Positions 23,255 through 30,555 of a DNA stretch of 37,689 nt are shown here, one piece after another. A program made the translations under genes and the position numbers. Below the pieces are notes generated by a model. It worked only from the letters and a program-made list of their open reading frames with translations, had not been told where the DNA came from and made no database searches. The stretch spans positions 1-37,689 of the forward strand of contig NZ_JAULSC010000017.1 of the NCBI RefSeq assembly GCF_030518195.1, written 5' to 3'. This DNA is from Nocardioides cremeus. Its GTDB lineage: Bacteria > Actinomycetota > Actinomycetes > Propionibacteriales > Nocardioidaceae. Position 1 is the first letter of the stretch, and each line of letters starts with the position of its first letter.

Positions 23255-23526
23255 TCGCCGCCTCGCTGCGCGGTCCGTGTCCTCCAACCGTGGTGACCCG
23301 AGCGGCCCACGCGGCTCTCTCGCCCGTCCAGCTCGACTGGGTGCTGGTCCACGAACGGGCGCACCTGCGCGCACGGCACCACCGCACGTGCTGGTCGCCC
23401 ATGCCCTCGAGCGCTCGTGAGCAAGTGGGGACATGGGCGGCGATCGCGGGCGTCGTCACGCTGCCGCTGATGGTGGCGGTCGTCCCGGCGCTCGCTGTTG
23501 CACTGCACCGGGGCGGACTCGCCTGA
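23251..23526 (+). pseudogene. Remnant of an M56 (BlaR1-like) peptidase gene
   Basis: What remains is a 91-codon frame starting with the GTG that overlaps the repressor stop. It keeps the protease core TRAAHAALSPVQLDWVLVHE followed by RAHLRARHH, with the HExxH zinc motif written HERAH, and one final membrane helix (VGTWAAIAGVVTLPLMVAVV). An intact M56 protein is about 300 residues with several helices before this motif. After RARHH the homology jumps to the next frame, where HVLVAHALERS is read, so a frameshift is present as well as deletions on both sides. The sensor half of the repressor system is thus lost or reduced to a stub. Confidence 0.8.
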
Positions 23527-23528
23527 AG

Positions 23529-25118
23529 TCACGCGCCAGCCGCTCGAGATCGGTCGGCCGGTGTCTCGACGGCCGTGTCCCGGCGCCGGAGGAGGCTCGA
23601 CAGCGCAAGGCGGACGAGCAGCAGTGTCAACGCCAGGACTCCGACGACGTCGCTGAAGCGAGCGACCCGCACGCCTGGTGTCGTCGTGTCGTAGAGCCTT
23701 GCCTCGACGACCCGGGCCGCTGGTGTGGTCACGGGGAGCCGGGAGCGCACCGACCCGTCGGCGGCGATCAGGCCGCTCACGCCGTTCACCGATGAGACGA
23801 CCATGTCACGTCCGGTCTCCACCGCTCGGGCGCGGGAGATCAGGAACTGCTGCTCGGGTTGGGAGGTCCCGGTGAACGCGGCGTTGCTGGTCTGGACGAC
23901 GACCAGGTCCGCGCCCGCCCGGACCTGGGCGCCGATCGTGTCGGCGTAGGCGACGTCGAAGCAGATCCCGACCGCCAGGTCGAGACTTCCAGCGGGCAGT
24001 GGCTTCGGTGCTTCGGCACCCGCGAGCATGTCGCGCGGGATCTCGTCCAGGCGCGGGGAGATCCAGGCCAGTCGGTCCCGCCACGGGATGTACTCGCCGA
24101 ACGGCACGGGATGTGCCTTCGTGTAGCGGCCGCCCGGGCCGTCACGACCCCAGAGGAGCGACTGGTTGAGGGCCGTGCCGGCGGTGGGGCCCTCGGCGAT
24201 CGCGGCGATGAGCAGTGGCGCGTCGCCGGTCGCCACCACGCTGGCCTCGACCGCAGCGCGGACCGCGGGATCCACCAGCGGGTCGGCCGGTAGCGAGCTC
24301 TCCGGCCACACGACCAGGTCGAGGAGCGGTTGATCCGAGGCGCGCAGCTCCTCGGACAGTGCTTGGGTCAGGGCGAGGTGGCTGGCCAGGATCGCCTCGC
24401 GGTGTTCCAGCACCCTGGTGCCGTCGCCGGGGACGTCTCCTTGCACGATCGCCACCCGTGCGGTCTCGGTGCTGGGGCCGGGGTCGGTGGTCGAGCCGGC
24501 GACGAGCAGTGATGCGAGGCACAGGGTGACGGCCACGCGACCTGCCGTGTCGTGCACGCCCTCGCTGCGTGGTCGACGGACGTCGGTTGCCCGAGCCAGC
24601 CAGGTGACGGGTCGACGGGTGACGACCACTCCCGCCCAGGCCAGCAGGAGGCTGGTCCCGCCGACCCCGGCGAACGCCAGGAGGCCGGACCAGGGGGTGT
24701 CGAGCGCGGTGGTCCCCAACCGCCCCCAGGGCAGGCCCCCCAGCGGCCAGCTCGATCGCGCAGCCTCCACGCCCCACCAGGTCGCCGCCAGCACCAGGGT
24801 GCTGCCCCGTCGGGCGCCGGTGGCACGCGCGAGCAGGGCGGTGATGGCCGTGCCGGCCGCCCCCCAGGTCACCAGTGCGCCCCAGGCGAGCGGTCCGGTC
24901 GAGGCGATCACCCACCACAGGTGGGTCGACCAGAAGGCGAGACCGAACGAGAGCCCGCCCGTCAGGGCGCCTCGCCATGAGCGTGCCCTGCTCCAGCCCA
25001 CCAGGACCGCACCCACCGCCAGCGGTGCGAACCAGCGGACCGTCGCCGAGTCGAAGGCGAGGCCCAGCGCCAGCGCCGCCGCCGTTGATCCGAGCACCGT
25101 GACCGCTGTGCGAATCAT
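23529..25118 (-). CDS. lnt: Apolipoprotein N-acyltransferase
   Basis: The 529-residue membrane enzyme adds the third acyl chain to the N-terminal cysteine of lipoproteins. It has several membrane segments over the first 210 residues, a nitrilase-like extracytoplasmic domain and a final helix (DVVGVLALTLLLVRLALSSL). The catalytic Glu-Lys-Cys set is visible: Glu273 in VVWPESSLP, Lys334 in RYTKAHPVPFGEYIPWR and Cys386 in VGICFDVAYAD. Actinobacteria often have more than one lnt; this copy sits in an accessory island near two lipoprotein genes. The ATG at 25118 has no clear ribosome binding site. A TAGTAT -10-like element overlaps the operator dyad upstream. A decayed second copy lies at 27733-27811. 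Confidence 0.93.
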   Translation of the reverse strand: MIRTAVTVLGSTAAALALGLAFDSATVRWFAPLAVGAVLVGWSRARSWRGALTGGLSFGLAFWSTHLWWVIASTGPLAWGALVTWGAAGTAITALLARATGARRGSTLVLAATWWGVEAARSSWPLGGLPWGRLGTTALDTPWSGLLAFAGVGGTSLLLAWAGVVVTRRPVTWLARATDVRRPRSEGVHDTAGRVAVTLCLASLLVAGSTTDPGPSTETARVAIVQGDVPGDGTRVLEHREAILASHLALTQALSEELRASDQPLLDLVVWPESSLPADPLVDPAVRAAVEASVVATGDAPLLIAAIAEGPTAGTALNQSLLWGRDGPGGRYTKAHPVPFGEYIPWRDRLAWISPRLDEIPRDMLAGAEAPKPLPAGSLDLAVGICFDVAYADTIGAQVRAGADLVVVQTSNAAFTGTSQPEQQFLISRARAVETGRDMVVSSVNGVSGLIAADGSVRSRLPVTTPAARVVEARLYDTTTPGVRVARFSDVVGVLALTLLLVRLALSSLLRRRDTAVETPADRSRAAGA

Positions 25119-25146
25119 CGCGGAGAGCCAATGGCGTGACGCTTCA

Positions 25147-25163
25147 TACTAGTGACGATAGTA
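25147..25163. promoter_or_regulatory. Operator dyad 2, upstream of lnt
   Basis: TACTAGTGACGATAGTA is a 17-bp dyad with 5-bp arms (TACTA/TAGTA) and a 7-base spacer. It overlaps the probable -10 of lnt on the minus strand and also faces the ion channel remnant on the plus strand. An identical 17-mer occurs at 27827-27843. Confidence 0.75.
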
Positions 25164-25180
25164 GCGGGGAGTCCTGGGGG

Positions 25181-25258
25181 CTCAGGGACGTCTTCCACAC
25201 CTTGTTCCATCCAGGCGAACACGGCGCGTCCAGTGCACGGATCTGCGCTGCACTGTGA
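25181..25258 (+). pseudogene. Remnant of a second ion channel gene
   Basis: The 26 codons read LRDVFHTLFHPGEHGASSAR, then ICAAL and a TGA. They match residues 17-41 of the intact channel encoded at 27867-28712 (LRDVFHTLFHPGDHGAFSAR, ICAALWAVG) with a TGG-to-TGA change at the end. The start codon and first 16 codons are deleted; the promoter and operator region upstream is still conserved. Confidence 0.85.
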
Positions 25259-25318
25259 GCGGTCCGACGACGAGAACGGCGAAGTCTCTGAGGCACCCGC
25301 CCCGTTGAAATGACCCTT

Positions 25319-25338
25319 GTAGCCGCACCATAGGCTAC
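25319..25338. promoter_or_regulatory. Palindrome over the probable promoter of the DUF6153-like gene
   Basis: GTAGCC (25319-25324) and GGCTAC (25333-25338) form a perfect 6-bp dyad with an 8-base spacer. A TAGGCT -10-like element (25331-25336) lies inside it and the GTG start follows 8 bases later. The arms are those of operator 1 in swapped order, so another regulator could be involved. Confidence 0.5.
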
Positions 25339-25343
25339 GGCGT

Positions 25344-25844
25344 GTGAGGCGAATGGGATTGGTCCCAGCGCGGCGCCGCGGGGGGTCCTCCGGCGTACGC
25401 CTCCTCGTGCTGCTCGTGACATTGGCCGGGCTTTCCTCCATGCACGGCCTGTCCGATCACGGGACCGCGAGCCATGGCCCCGCCGAGTCGTACCGCACGG
25501 GCACCCACCAAGCCATGGGGGCCGGGTCCACCAATACCGTGGACGACGTCACCATGCGCATCCACACGGCCGCCGACGTGACGGGCACCAGCTTGGACAC
25601 CGCCATGAAGAGCGGCGGTGCCGCTCCCACCAGCGGCGTCGTCGAGTCCGGAGACATGTACGTCGGGATGGCTCTGTGTCTAGCGCTCCTAGCCGGCGCG
25701 ATCTTCCTGGCGCTGCGTCGCCGCGGTCTCTCGTACCCGCTCTCTTCGGTCGTGACCACGAACACGAGCCGGGGCGTCCTTCCGTCGCGCACTCGCGACT
25801 CTGACCCGCCCGACTTGTACGCCCTCTCGATCCAAAGGTGCTGA
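25344..25844 (+). CDS. DUF6153-like small membrane protein
   Basis: The 166-residue protein has an N-terminal hydrophobic segment (SGVRLLVLLVTLAGLSSMHG), a His/Met/Ser-rich loop (SDHGTASHGPAES, GTHQAMGAG) and a second membrane helix (MYVGMALCLALLAGAIFLAL) followed by a short basic and polar tail ending in YALSIQRC. This layout fits the DUF6153 group that I associate with DUF305 genes in actinobacteria; the assignment is tentative and no function is known. The GTG start follows a -10-like element by 7 bases, so the message may be leaderless. The next gene, DUF305, starts about 100 bases downstream on the same strand. Confidence 0.68.
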   Translation: MRRMGLVPARRRGGSSGVRLLVLLVTLAGLSSMHGLSDHGTASHGPAESYRTGTHQAMGAGSTNTVDDVTMRIHTAADVTGTSLDTAMKSGGAAPTSGVVESGDMYVGMALCLALLAGAIFLALRRRGLSYPLSSVVTTNTSRGVLPSRTRDSDPPDLYALSIQRC

Positions 25845-25945
25845 CAGGCGCTGCCACCGAGCTCTCCGCATCGTGAGCTCGGGTGGTCCTCGCGCCCGCA
25901 CGTACCTCACGCCGCGTCTGTGCGGCATCAAGGAAAGAGACAACT

Positions 25946-26563
25946 GTGTTCGCCCTTACCCGCATCAAGAACGTCGCCATCGCCAGCGCTGCCGTCCTCG
26001 CCCTGTCCGGCGCCCTCGCTGCCTGCGGCGACGATGCGACCGACGCCACCGCCGACCCCTCCGCGGGACGGACAGCCGAGAACGGCGACGTCTTCAACGG
26101 CGCCGACGTGCAGTTCGCCACCGACATGATCCCCCACCACGCCCAAGCCATCGAGATGGTCGCTCTCACCCAGGGACGCGTCCTGGACCCCGAGGTTGCC
26201 GCCATCGCCGACGAGATCCGAGGCGCACAGGAGCCCGAGATCCAGACCATGACGACGTGGCTGACCGACTGGGGCCAGGACGTCCCTGACGCATCAAGCG
26301 GCATGGACATGGGTGGCGACGACATGTCGAGCATGTCGGGGATGATGAGCCCCGACGAGATGACTGGCCTGGCCGAGGCTTCCGACGCCGAGTTCCAGGA
26401 CATGTGGATCGAGATGATGATCGCGCACCACACCGGCGCGATCGAGATGGCACAGGCCGAACAGGGCAACGGCGAGTTCCCGGATGCGATTGCGCTGGCC
26501 AAGGAGATCGAGTCCGCTCAGCAGATCGAGATCGAGCAGCTCGAAGGCCTGCTCAGCCCCTGA
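25946..26563 (+). CDS. DUF305 lipoprotein
   Basis: The 205-residue protein begins with a lipoprotein signal (VAIASAAVLALSGALAAC, lipobox LAAC) and then carries two DUF305 helical hairpins with their hallmark histidines: ATDMIPHHAQAIEMVAL and IEMMIAHHTGAIEMAQAEQG. Between them is a Met-rich stretch (GMDMGGDDMSSMSGMMSPDE) that would suit soft-metal binding. DUF305 proteins are ferritin-like in predicted shape and are often found with copper-handling genes; their biochemical role is not settled. The GTG at 25946 is chosen since GGAAAGAGA lies just upstream and the signal peptide then starts properly; the longer frame upstream adds nothing signal-like. Confidence 0.92.
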   Translation: MFALTRIKNVAIASAAVLALSGALAACGDDATDATADPSAGRTAENGDVFNGADVQFATDMIPHHAQAIEMVALTQGRVLDPEVAAIADEIRGAQEPEIQTMTTWLTDWGQDVPDASSGMDMGGDDMSSMSGMMSPDEMTGLAEASDAEFQDMWIEMMIAHHTGAIEMAQAEQGNGEFPDAIALAKEIESAQQIEIEQLEGLLSP

Positions 26564-26569
26564 CCCCGG

Positions 26570-26589
26570 GCTTCACGCCCCGGTGAAGC
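26570..26589 (+). terminator. Hairpin after the DUF305 gene
   Basis: GCTTCAC (26570-26576) pairs with GTGAAGC (26583-26589) around a 6-base GC loop, starting 6 bases after the stop. The remaining 98 bases to the next gene hold no other clear signal. Confidence 0.6.
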
Positions 26590-26687
26590 GGCCTCACCCA
26601 GCAAGCGTTTCCCCCGCCCCTGGGTGGGGCCGCTCGGGTCCCTCATCTGTTGCCGGCTCATGCGGCTCACACACGAAAGCACCGTCG

Positions 26688-27623
26688 ATGAACACCTCAC
26701 ATTCCGTCTCTGTGCCGTACCGCACCCCTCAGGGACCTCCCGCCCCCAAGCGCCGAGCAGCGCTGATCATCGGCGGCACCGGGGCTCTGCTCGCCGTCGC
26801 CCTCATGGTCTGGGTGCTCAGGGGCGACGATCATTCGAGCGCACCCGGGGCTGTCGGAGCCGGCGGGACCGTCGCAGTCGGACACATCCACGGCATCGGC
26901 ATCGATCCTGGCAACGACCGCCTCTACGTCGGCGCGCACGAGGGCGTATTCGCGGTCGGCGACAGCGGAGAGGTGCAGCCGGTCGGCACCGAACGTTTCG
27001 ACACGATGGGCTTCACCGTGGCCGGGCCAGGTCGGTTCCTTGCCAGCGGGCACCCCCAGCTCGACAGCAACCGTGCCCCGCACCTGGGGCTCTTCGAGTC
27101 GAGTGACACCGCAGCAACGTGGTCGAGCGCGAGCCTCGAAGGCGAGGCCGACTTCCATGCCCTGGATTCGACCGAGACCCGCATCTGGGGTGCTGACTCG
27201 GTGGGCGGGCGGCTGCTGACCAGCTCCGACGGTCGTGAGTGGGACCTGCTCGCCGAGGGCCAGTTCATCGACGTCGCGGCTGATCCGACCGACCCAGAAC
27301 GCGCCCTGGCCACCGACAGCACGGGACGGCTGCGCTCATACGCAGCGACCGGTGACGAGAGTGGGCTCTCCGGAGCCCCGGTCCTGACCTTCCTCGACTG
27401 GCCCACCGACGACGAGCTGGGCGGACTCGCTCCCGACGGCACGACCCTGCTCTCGCGCGACCAGGGCGCCACCTGGCAGACACGGGCCAGATTGCCCGGC
27501 AGCCCCTCCGCGTTCGAGGCCGGCGACGAGGCCTGGTACGCCGCGAGCGACGCCGGCCTGTTCACCTCCAGCGATGACGGGGCGACCTGGACGCCGTTGT
27601 TCACCTACCAGGGCACACCATGA
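26688..27623 (+). CDS. F510_1955-type beta-propeller membrane-anchored protein (2)
   Basis: The 311-residue protein has a basic and Pro-rich cytoplasmic start, one membrane helix (AALIIGGTGALLAVALMVWV) and an extracytoplasmic beta-propeller with Asp-box-like turns (SSDTAATW, SRDQGATW, SSDDGATW). It is a clear paralogue of the lipoprotein at 21880-22752: HIHGIGIDPGNDRLYVGAHE against HVHGLAEEPGTGRLLLATHD, MGFTVAGPGRFLASGHPQ against MGFTVTAGGDYYASGHPG, and the shared GEADFHALD. The anchor differs: a membrane helix here and a lipid there. No catalytic residue can be named. The ATG has only a weak GAAAG upstream. Confidence 0.82.
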   Translation: MNTSHSVSVPYRTPQGPPAPKRRAALIIGGTGALLAVALMVWVLRGDDHSSAPGAVGAGGTVAVGHIHGIGIDPGNDRLYVGAHEGVFAVGDSGEVQPVGTERFDTMGFTVAGPGRFLASGHPQLDSNRAPHLGLFESSDTAATWSSASLEGEADFHALDSTETRIWGADSVGGRLLTSSDGREWDLLAEGQFIDVAADPTDPERALATDSTGRLRSYAATGDESGLSGAPVLTFLDWPTDDELGGLAPDGTTLLSRDQGATWQTRARLPGSPSAFEAGDEAWYAASDAGLFTSSDDGATWTPLFTYQGTP

Positions 27624-27647
27624 CAGGCGCGCACAGACGAGCGCCTG
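27624..27647 (+). terminator. Hairpin directly after the second F510_1955-type gene
   Basis: CAGGCGC (27624-27630) pairs with GCGCCTG (27641-27647) around a 10-base loop, immediately after the TGA. There is no T-run. Confidence 0.6.
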
Positions 27648-27732
27648 GACATGCTCAGCCTTGTACGACGCAGAGCCGCGGCGCACACCGCGCGCAACCT
27701 GTCATGACCCCCCACGTCTGGGGAGCAGGTCG

Positions 27733-27811
27733 CGGCCAGCCAGGGTGCTGTCCCGTCGGGCGCCGGTGGCATGCGCGAGCAGGGCGGTGTTGGCCGTGCC
27801 CCGCCGCCCCG
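27733..27811 (-). pseudogene. Remnant of a second lnt gene
   Basis: About 75 bases match the inside of the intact lnt gene at 24783-24861 with few differences (for example CCCGTCGGGCGCCGGTGGCA shared, then a C-to-T). After a deletion that removes the lnt 5' end, the sequence joins TGGCGTGAC, which in the intact copy lies just upstream of lnt (25132-25140). No frame of useful length remains. The rest of the gap 27648-27732 shows nothing recognisable. Confidence 0.82.
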
Positions 27812-27826
27812 GTGGCGTGACACTTG

Positions 27827-27843
27827 TACTAGTGACGATAGTA
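27827..27843. promoter_or_regulatory. Operator dyad 3, upstream of the ion channel gene
   Basis: TACTAGTGACGATAGTA, identical to the site upstream of lnt, lies 23 bases before the channel ATG. TAGTAA (27839-27844) inside it could be the -10 of the channel gene. Confidence 0.75.
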
Positions 27844-27866
27844 ATGGGGAGTCCTAGGGTGGTGGC

Positions 27867-28712
27867 ATGGACGTGGTGACCGCCGTCGTGGGTGCTCTCC
27901 TGGTGCTGCTGGCGCTCAGGGACGTCTTCCACACCCTGTTCCATCCCGGCGACCACGGCGCGTTCAGTGCGCGGATCTGCGCTGCGCTGTGGGCGGTGGG
28001 CTCACGGGCCGGCCGACGGGGCGAGCTGCTAGCGGGACCACTGTCCGTCGTCCTGACCATGCTGCTGTGGATCGCCCTGCTGGTCGCCGGGTTCGCCCTG
28101 CTCTACCTCCCGCTGCTCCCGGCTGGCGCGACGTACGGGCACGGCGTGCCCAGCCGGGGCGGGGTCGAGGGGGCTGCCTACCTCTCGTCGGTCGCCCTCG
28201 CGACCCTGGGCCTGGGCGACGTGGTCCTGACCCAGCCCTGGGCGCGGCTGCTGGTCCCGTTGCAGGGACTGCTGGGTTTCGGCGTGCTCACCGCGGCCAT
28301 CGGGTGGACCAGCCAGATCTACCCGGCGTTGGCGCGGCGCCGCTCCCTCGCCCTCGACCTCAGTGCCGCCCTGCGAGCGACGGCTCCCGACCGGGTCGCC
28401 GTCGACCAGCTGCACCGATGGACAGCTGCCCTGAGCGCCGTCACGGTCGACCTGGTGCAGAACTCCGAGACGTTCTACTTCCGTGAGAGCGACCCCCGGC
28501 TCGGTCTCGGGTCGCTCCTCAGAGATCTCGACCTCGTGACCGCCGCTGCACGTGAAGGCGTCGAAGACCCCTCGGACCGGCAGGTCGCGCAGGGCGCGCT
28601 CGACGAGCTCGTGGATCATCTGCTCGTGGTCCTCAGCGCACAGTTCGACCTTCCGACAGACCGGTCGGGGATGCTGGCCGCGTTGGCACCGCGAGGCGCC
28701 GCCAAGGACTGA
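27867..28712 (+). CDS. Two-helix ion channel family protein
   Basis: The 281-residue protein has an N-terminal membrane segment (VVTAVVGALLVLLAL), then a second helix (VVLTMLLWIALLVAGFALLY), a pore loop with ALATLGLGDVVLT and a third helix (LLVPLQGLLGFGVLTAAIGW), followed by a soluble helical C-terminal domain of about 120 residues. TLGLGD stands where potassium channels have TVGYGD, so ion selectivity may differ. The ATG has AGGG upstream. Its promoter region carries the same dyad as lnt, which suggests that the BlaI-type repressor controls it. A remnant of a second copy lies upstream of the intact lnt. Confidence 0.85.
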   Translation: MDVVTAVVGALLVLLALRDVFHTLFHPGDHGAFSARICAALWAVGSRAGRRGELLAGPLSVVLTMLLWIALLVAGFALLYLPLLPAGATYGHGVPSRGGVEGAAYLSSVALATLGLGDVVLTQPWARLLVPLQGLLGFGVLTAAIGWTSQIYPALARRRSLALDLSAALRATAPDRVAVDQLHRWTAALSAVTVDLVQNSETFYFRESDPRLGLGSLLRDLDLVTAAAREGVEDPSDRQVAQGALDELVDHLLVVLSAQFDLPTDRSGMLAALAPRGAAKD

Positions 28713-28767
28713 GCCTTCCTGGTCGTGCCTCCCGGATCTGGAGCCACGCTCTCGGCACAATCGCCCC

Positions 28768-30519
28768 ATGCCCCCCGAACCCACCCACCGACGTTCCCTC
28801 GTGAAGGCGGCCGTCGTCGGCGGTGTCGCCGTCGGCGCGGTCGGGGTCGCCGTGCGACTCGACCCCTCCTCACGCCCCGACGACGACCTCGCGCCCGGCG
28901 GCGCCCTCGAGCTCTCCGCCGACAGCGGGTCGGATGTGAAGTCCCTCGAGGTGCGCCTCGACGACACGATGCTGCGCCGCTCCTCGCAGGCGCGCTGGTC
29001 GACCAGGGCGCTGCCCACCTCCGTGCACTCCATGGTCGCGGTGACCTGGCAGGGCGAGAGCACCGCCGAGGTGTCGGTGCGCTCGAAGGTCGCCGGCCAG
29101 TGGGGCCAGTGGGCGGTGCTGCCGACCCTCGACGACCACCCCGACCCCACCGACGCCGAGGACACCGCGGTCAATGGCACCCACCTGCGCTGGGTGGGCC
29201 CCGCCGAGGGCGTGCAGGTGCAGGTCAGCGGCGTGCGCCCCGAGGCGCTGACCCTGGTGCTGCTGCACCCCGCGCCGCGGCCCGAGGACGAGCTCGACGA
29301 GGTGCCGACCTCGCTGGTCGCCGGGCGCTCCACCGCCGCGCGCCAGGGCGAGCCGGTGCCGCGGCCCGCGATCCGCACCCGCAAGCAGTGGGGCGCCACG
29401 GAGTCCTGGCGCGACGGCTCGCCGCGCTACAACTCCACCATCGAGCAGCTGCACGTGCACCACAGCGCCAGCGGCAACGACTACGCCCCGGCCGACGTGC
29501 CGGCGATCATCCGCGGCTTCTACCGCTACCACACCCAGAACCTGGGCTGGAGCGACATCGCCTACAACTTCCTCGTCGACAAGTACGGCCGGCTCTGGGA
29601 GGGCCGGGCCGGTGGCGTGACCAAGCCGGTGCGCGGCGCGCACACCCTCGGCTTCAACGCCACCTCGGCCGGCGTCGCGGCCATCGGCAACTACGAGGTC
29701 GCCGGGCCGTCGAAGAAGATGCTGGGCGCGCTGGCCGACCTCGCGGCCTGGAAGCTCGACCAGTACGGCCGCAAGCCGCGGGGCAAGATCACGGTCCGCT
29801 CCGAGGGCAGCGACAGGTACGCCGCCGGCGCGATGGCGACGCTGCGCATCATCGACGGCCACCGCGACACCAACGACACCGCCTGCCCCGGCAAGCTGCT
29901 CTACGCCCGGCTCGACGACGTGCGCTCCGAGGCCCACCGGATCGTCAAGAGGTACCGCAGCAGCACGCCGAAGGTGCGGGCCACCCGGCGCCCCGAGATC
30001 ACCGGTCGCAGCCGACCGGGCAAGCCGCTCAAGCTCGACCCGGGAGCCTACGAGCCCTCGGGCGCCAAGGTCAGCGTGCAGTGGCGCCGCGACGGCAAGG
30101 CCGTGAGCGGGGCCACCGGCCTGCGCTACCGCTGCACCGAGGCCGACCTGGGCAGCGAGATCACCGCCCTGGTCAGGGCCACCAGCCCGGGGGCGGAGCC
30201 CACCCAGGACGTCGTCTCCGCCGGCCGGGTCACCACGCCGGTCAAGGTGGTGCCCTCGGCGCGGTCGCGGCGCGGGCGGGTGCGCGTGCTGGTCGACTTC
30301 GTGCCGCCCCGGGGGCTGGCGGTGACGCCGACCGGGCGGGTGAGCATCAAGGTCGGCAGCCGCACCAAGACCGTGCCCCTGCGCGACGGCAAGGTGCGCA
30401 CCACGCTGGGCAAGCGCCGGCCCATGCGGCCGGGCCAGCGCCGCGTCGTGGTCACCTACACCGGCGACCGCTCCTGCAACCCCTCGCAGCGCGAGACGAC
30501 GGTCGAGATCGTCAGCTGA
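28768..30519 (+). CDS. Exported PGRP-type N-acetylmuramoyl-L-alanine amidase
   Basis: The 583-residue protein starts with a likely Tat signal (THRRSLVKAAVVGGVAVGAV). A beta-rich region of about 180 residues follows, then the amidase/PGRP domain (about 205-390) with the zinc ligands in LHVHHSASGNDY, IDGHRDTND and TACPGKLLY, and the tyrosine-bearing GWSDIAYNFLVDKYG. The enzyme cuts the amide bond between muramic acid and the stem peptide. The C-terminal 190 residues resemble Ig-like wall-binding modules (VSVQWRRDGKAVSGATGLRY). ATG 28768 is preceded by CACAAT, a -10-like element 7 bases away, so the mRNA may be leaderless. It converges with the nuo operon. Confidence 0.92.
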   Translation: MPPEPTHRRSLVKAAVVGGVAVGAVGVAVRLDPSSRPDDDLAPGGALELSADSGSDVKSLEVRLDDTMLRRSSQARWSTRALPTSVHSMVAVTWQGESTAEVSVRSKVAGQWGQWAVLPTLDDHPDPTDAEDTAVNGTHLRWVGPAEGVQVQVSGVRPEALTLVLLHPAPRPEDELDEVPTSLVAGRSTAARQGEPVPRPAIRTRKQWGATESWRDGSPRYNSTIEQLHVHHSASGNDYAPADVPAIIRGFYRYHTQNLGWSDIAYNFLVDKYGRLWEGRAGGVTKPVRGAHTLGFNATSAGVAAIGNYEVAGPSKKMLGALADLAAWKLDQYGRKPRGKITVRSEGSDRYAAGAMATLRIIDGHRDTNDTACPGKLLYARLDDVRSEAHRIVKRYRSSTPKVRATRRPEITGRSRPGKPLKLDPGAYEPSGAKVSVQWRRDGKAVSGATGLRYRCTEADLGSEITALVRATSPGAEPTQDVVSAGRVTTPVKVVPSARSRRGRVRVLVDFVPPRGLAVTPTGRVSIKVGSRTKTVPLRDGKVRTTLGKRRPMRPGQRRVVVTYTGDRSCNPSQRETTVEIVS

Positions 30520-30520
30520 G

Positions 30521-30555
30521 CCCGGTGCTCGCCCTCACCCGAGGGCGAGCACGGG
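30521..30555. terminator. Strong bidirectional terminator between the amidase gene and nuoN
   Basis: A perfect 12-bp stem, GTGCTCGCCCTC (30525-30536) with GAGGGCGAGCAC (30541-30552), is extended by CCC/GGG across one bulged G and closed by an ACCC loop. It starts just after the amidase stop and contains the nuoN stop codon (30535-30537, minus strand). Confidence 0.88.
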
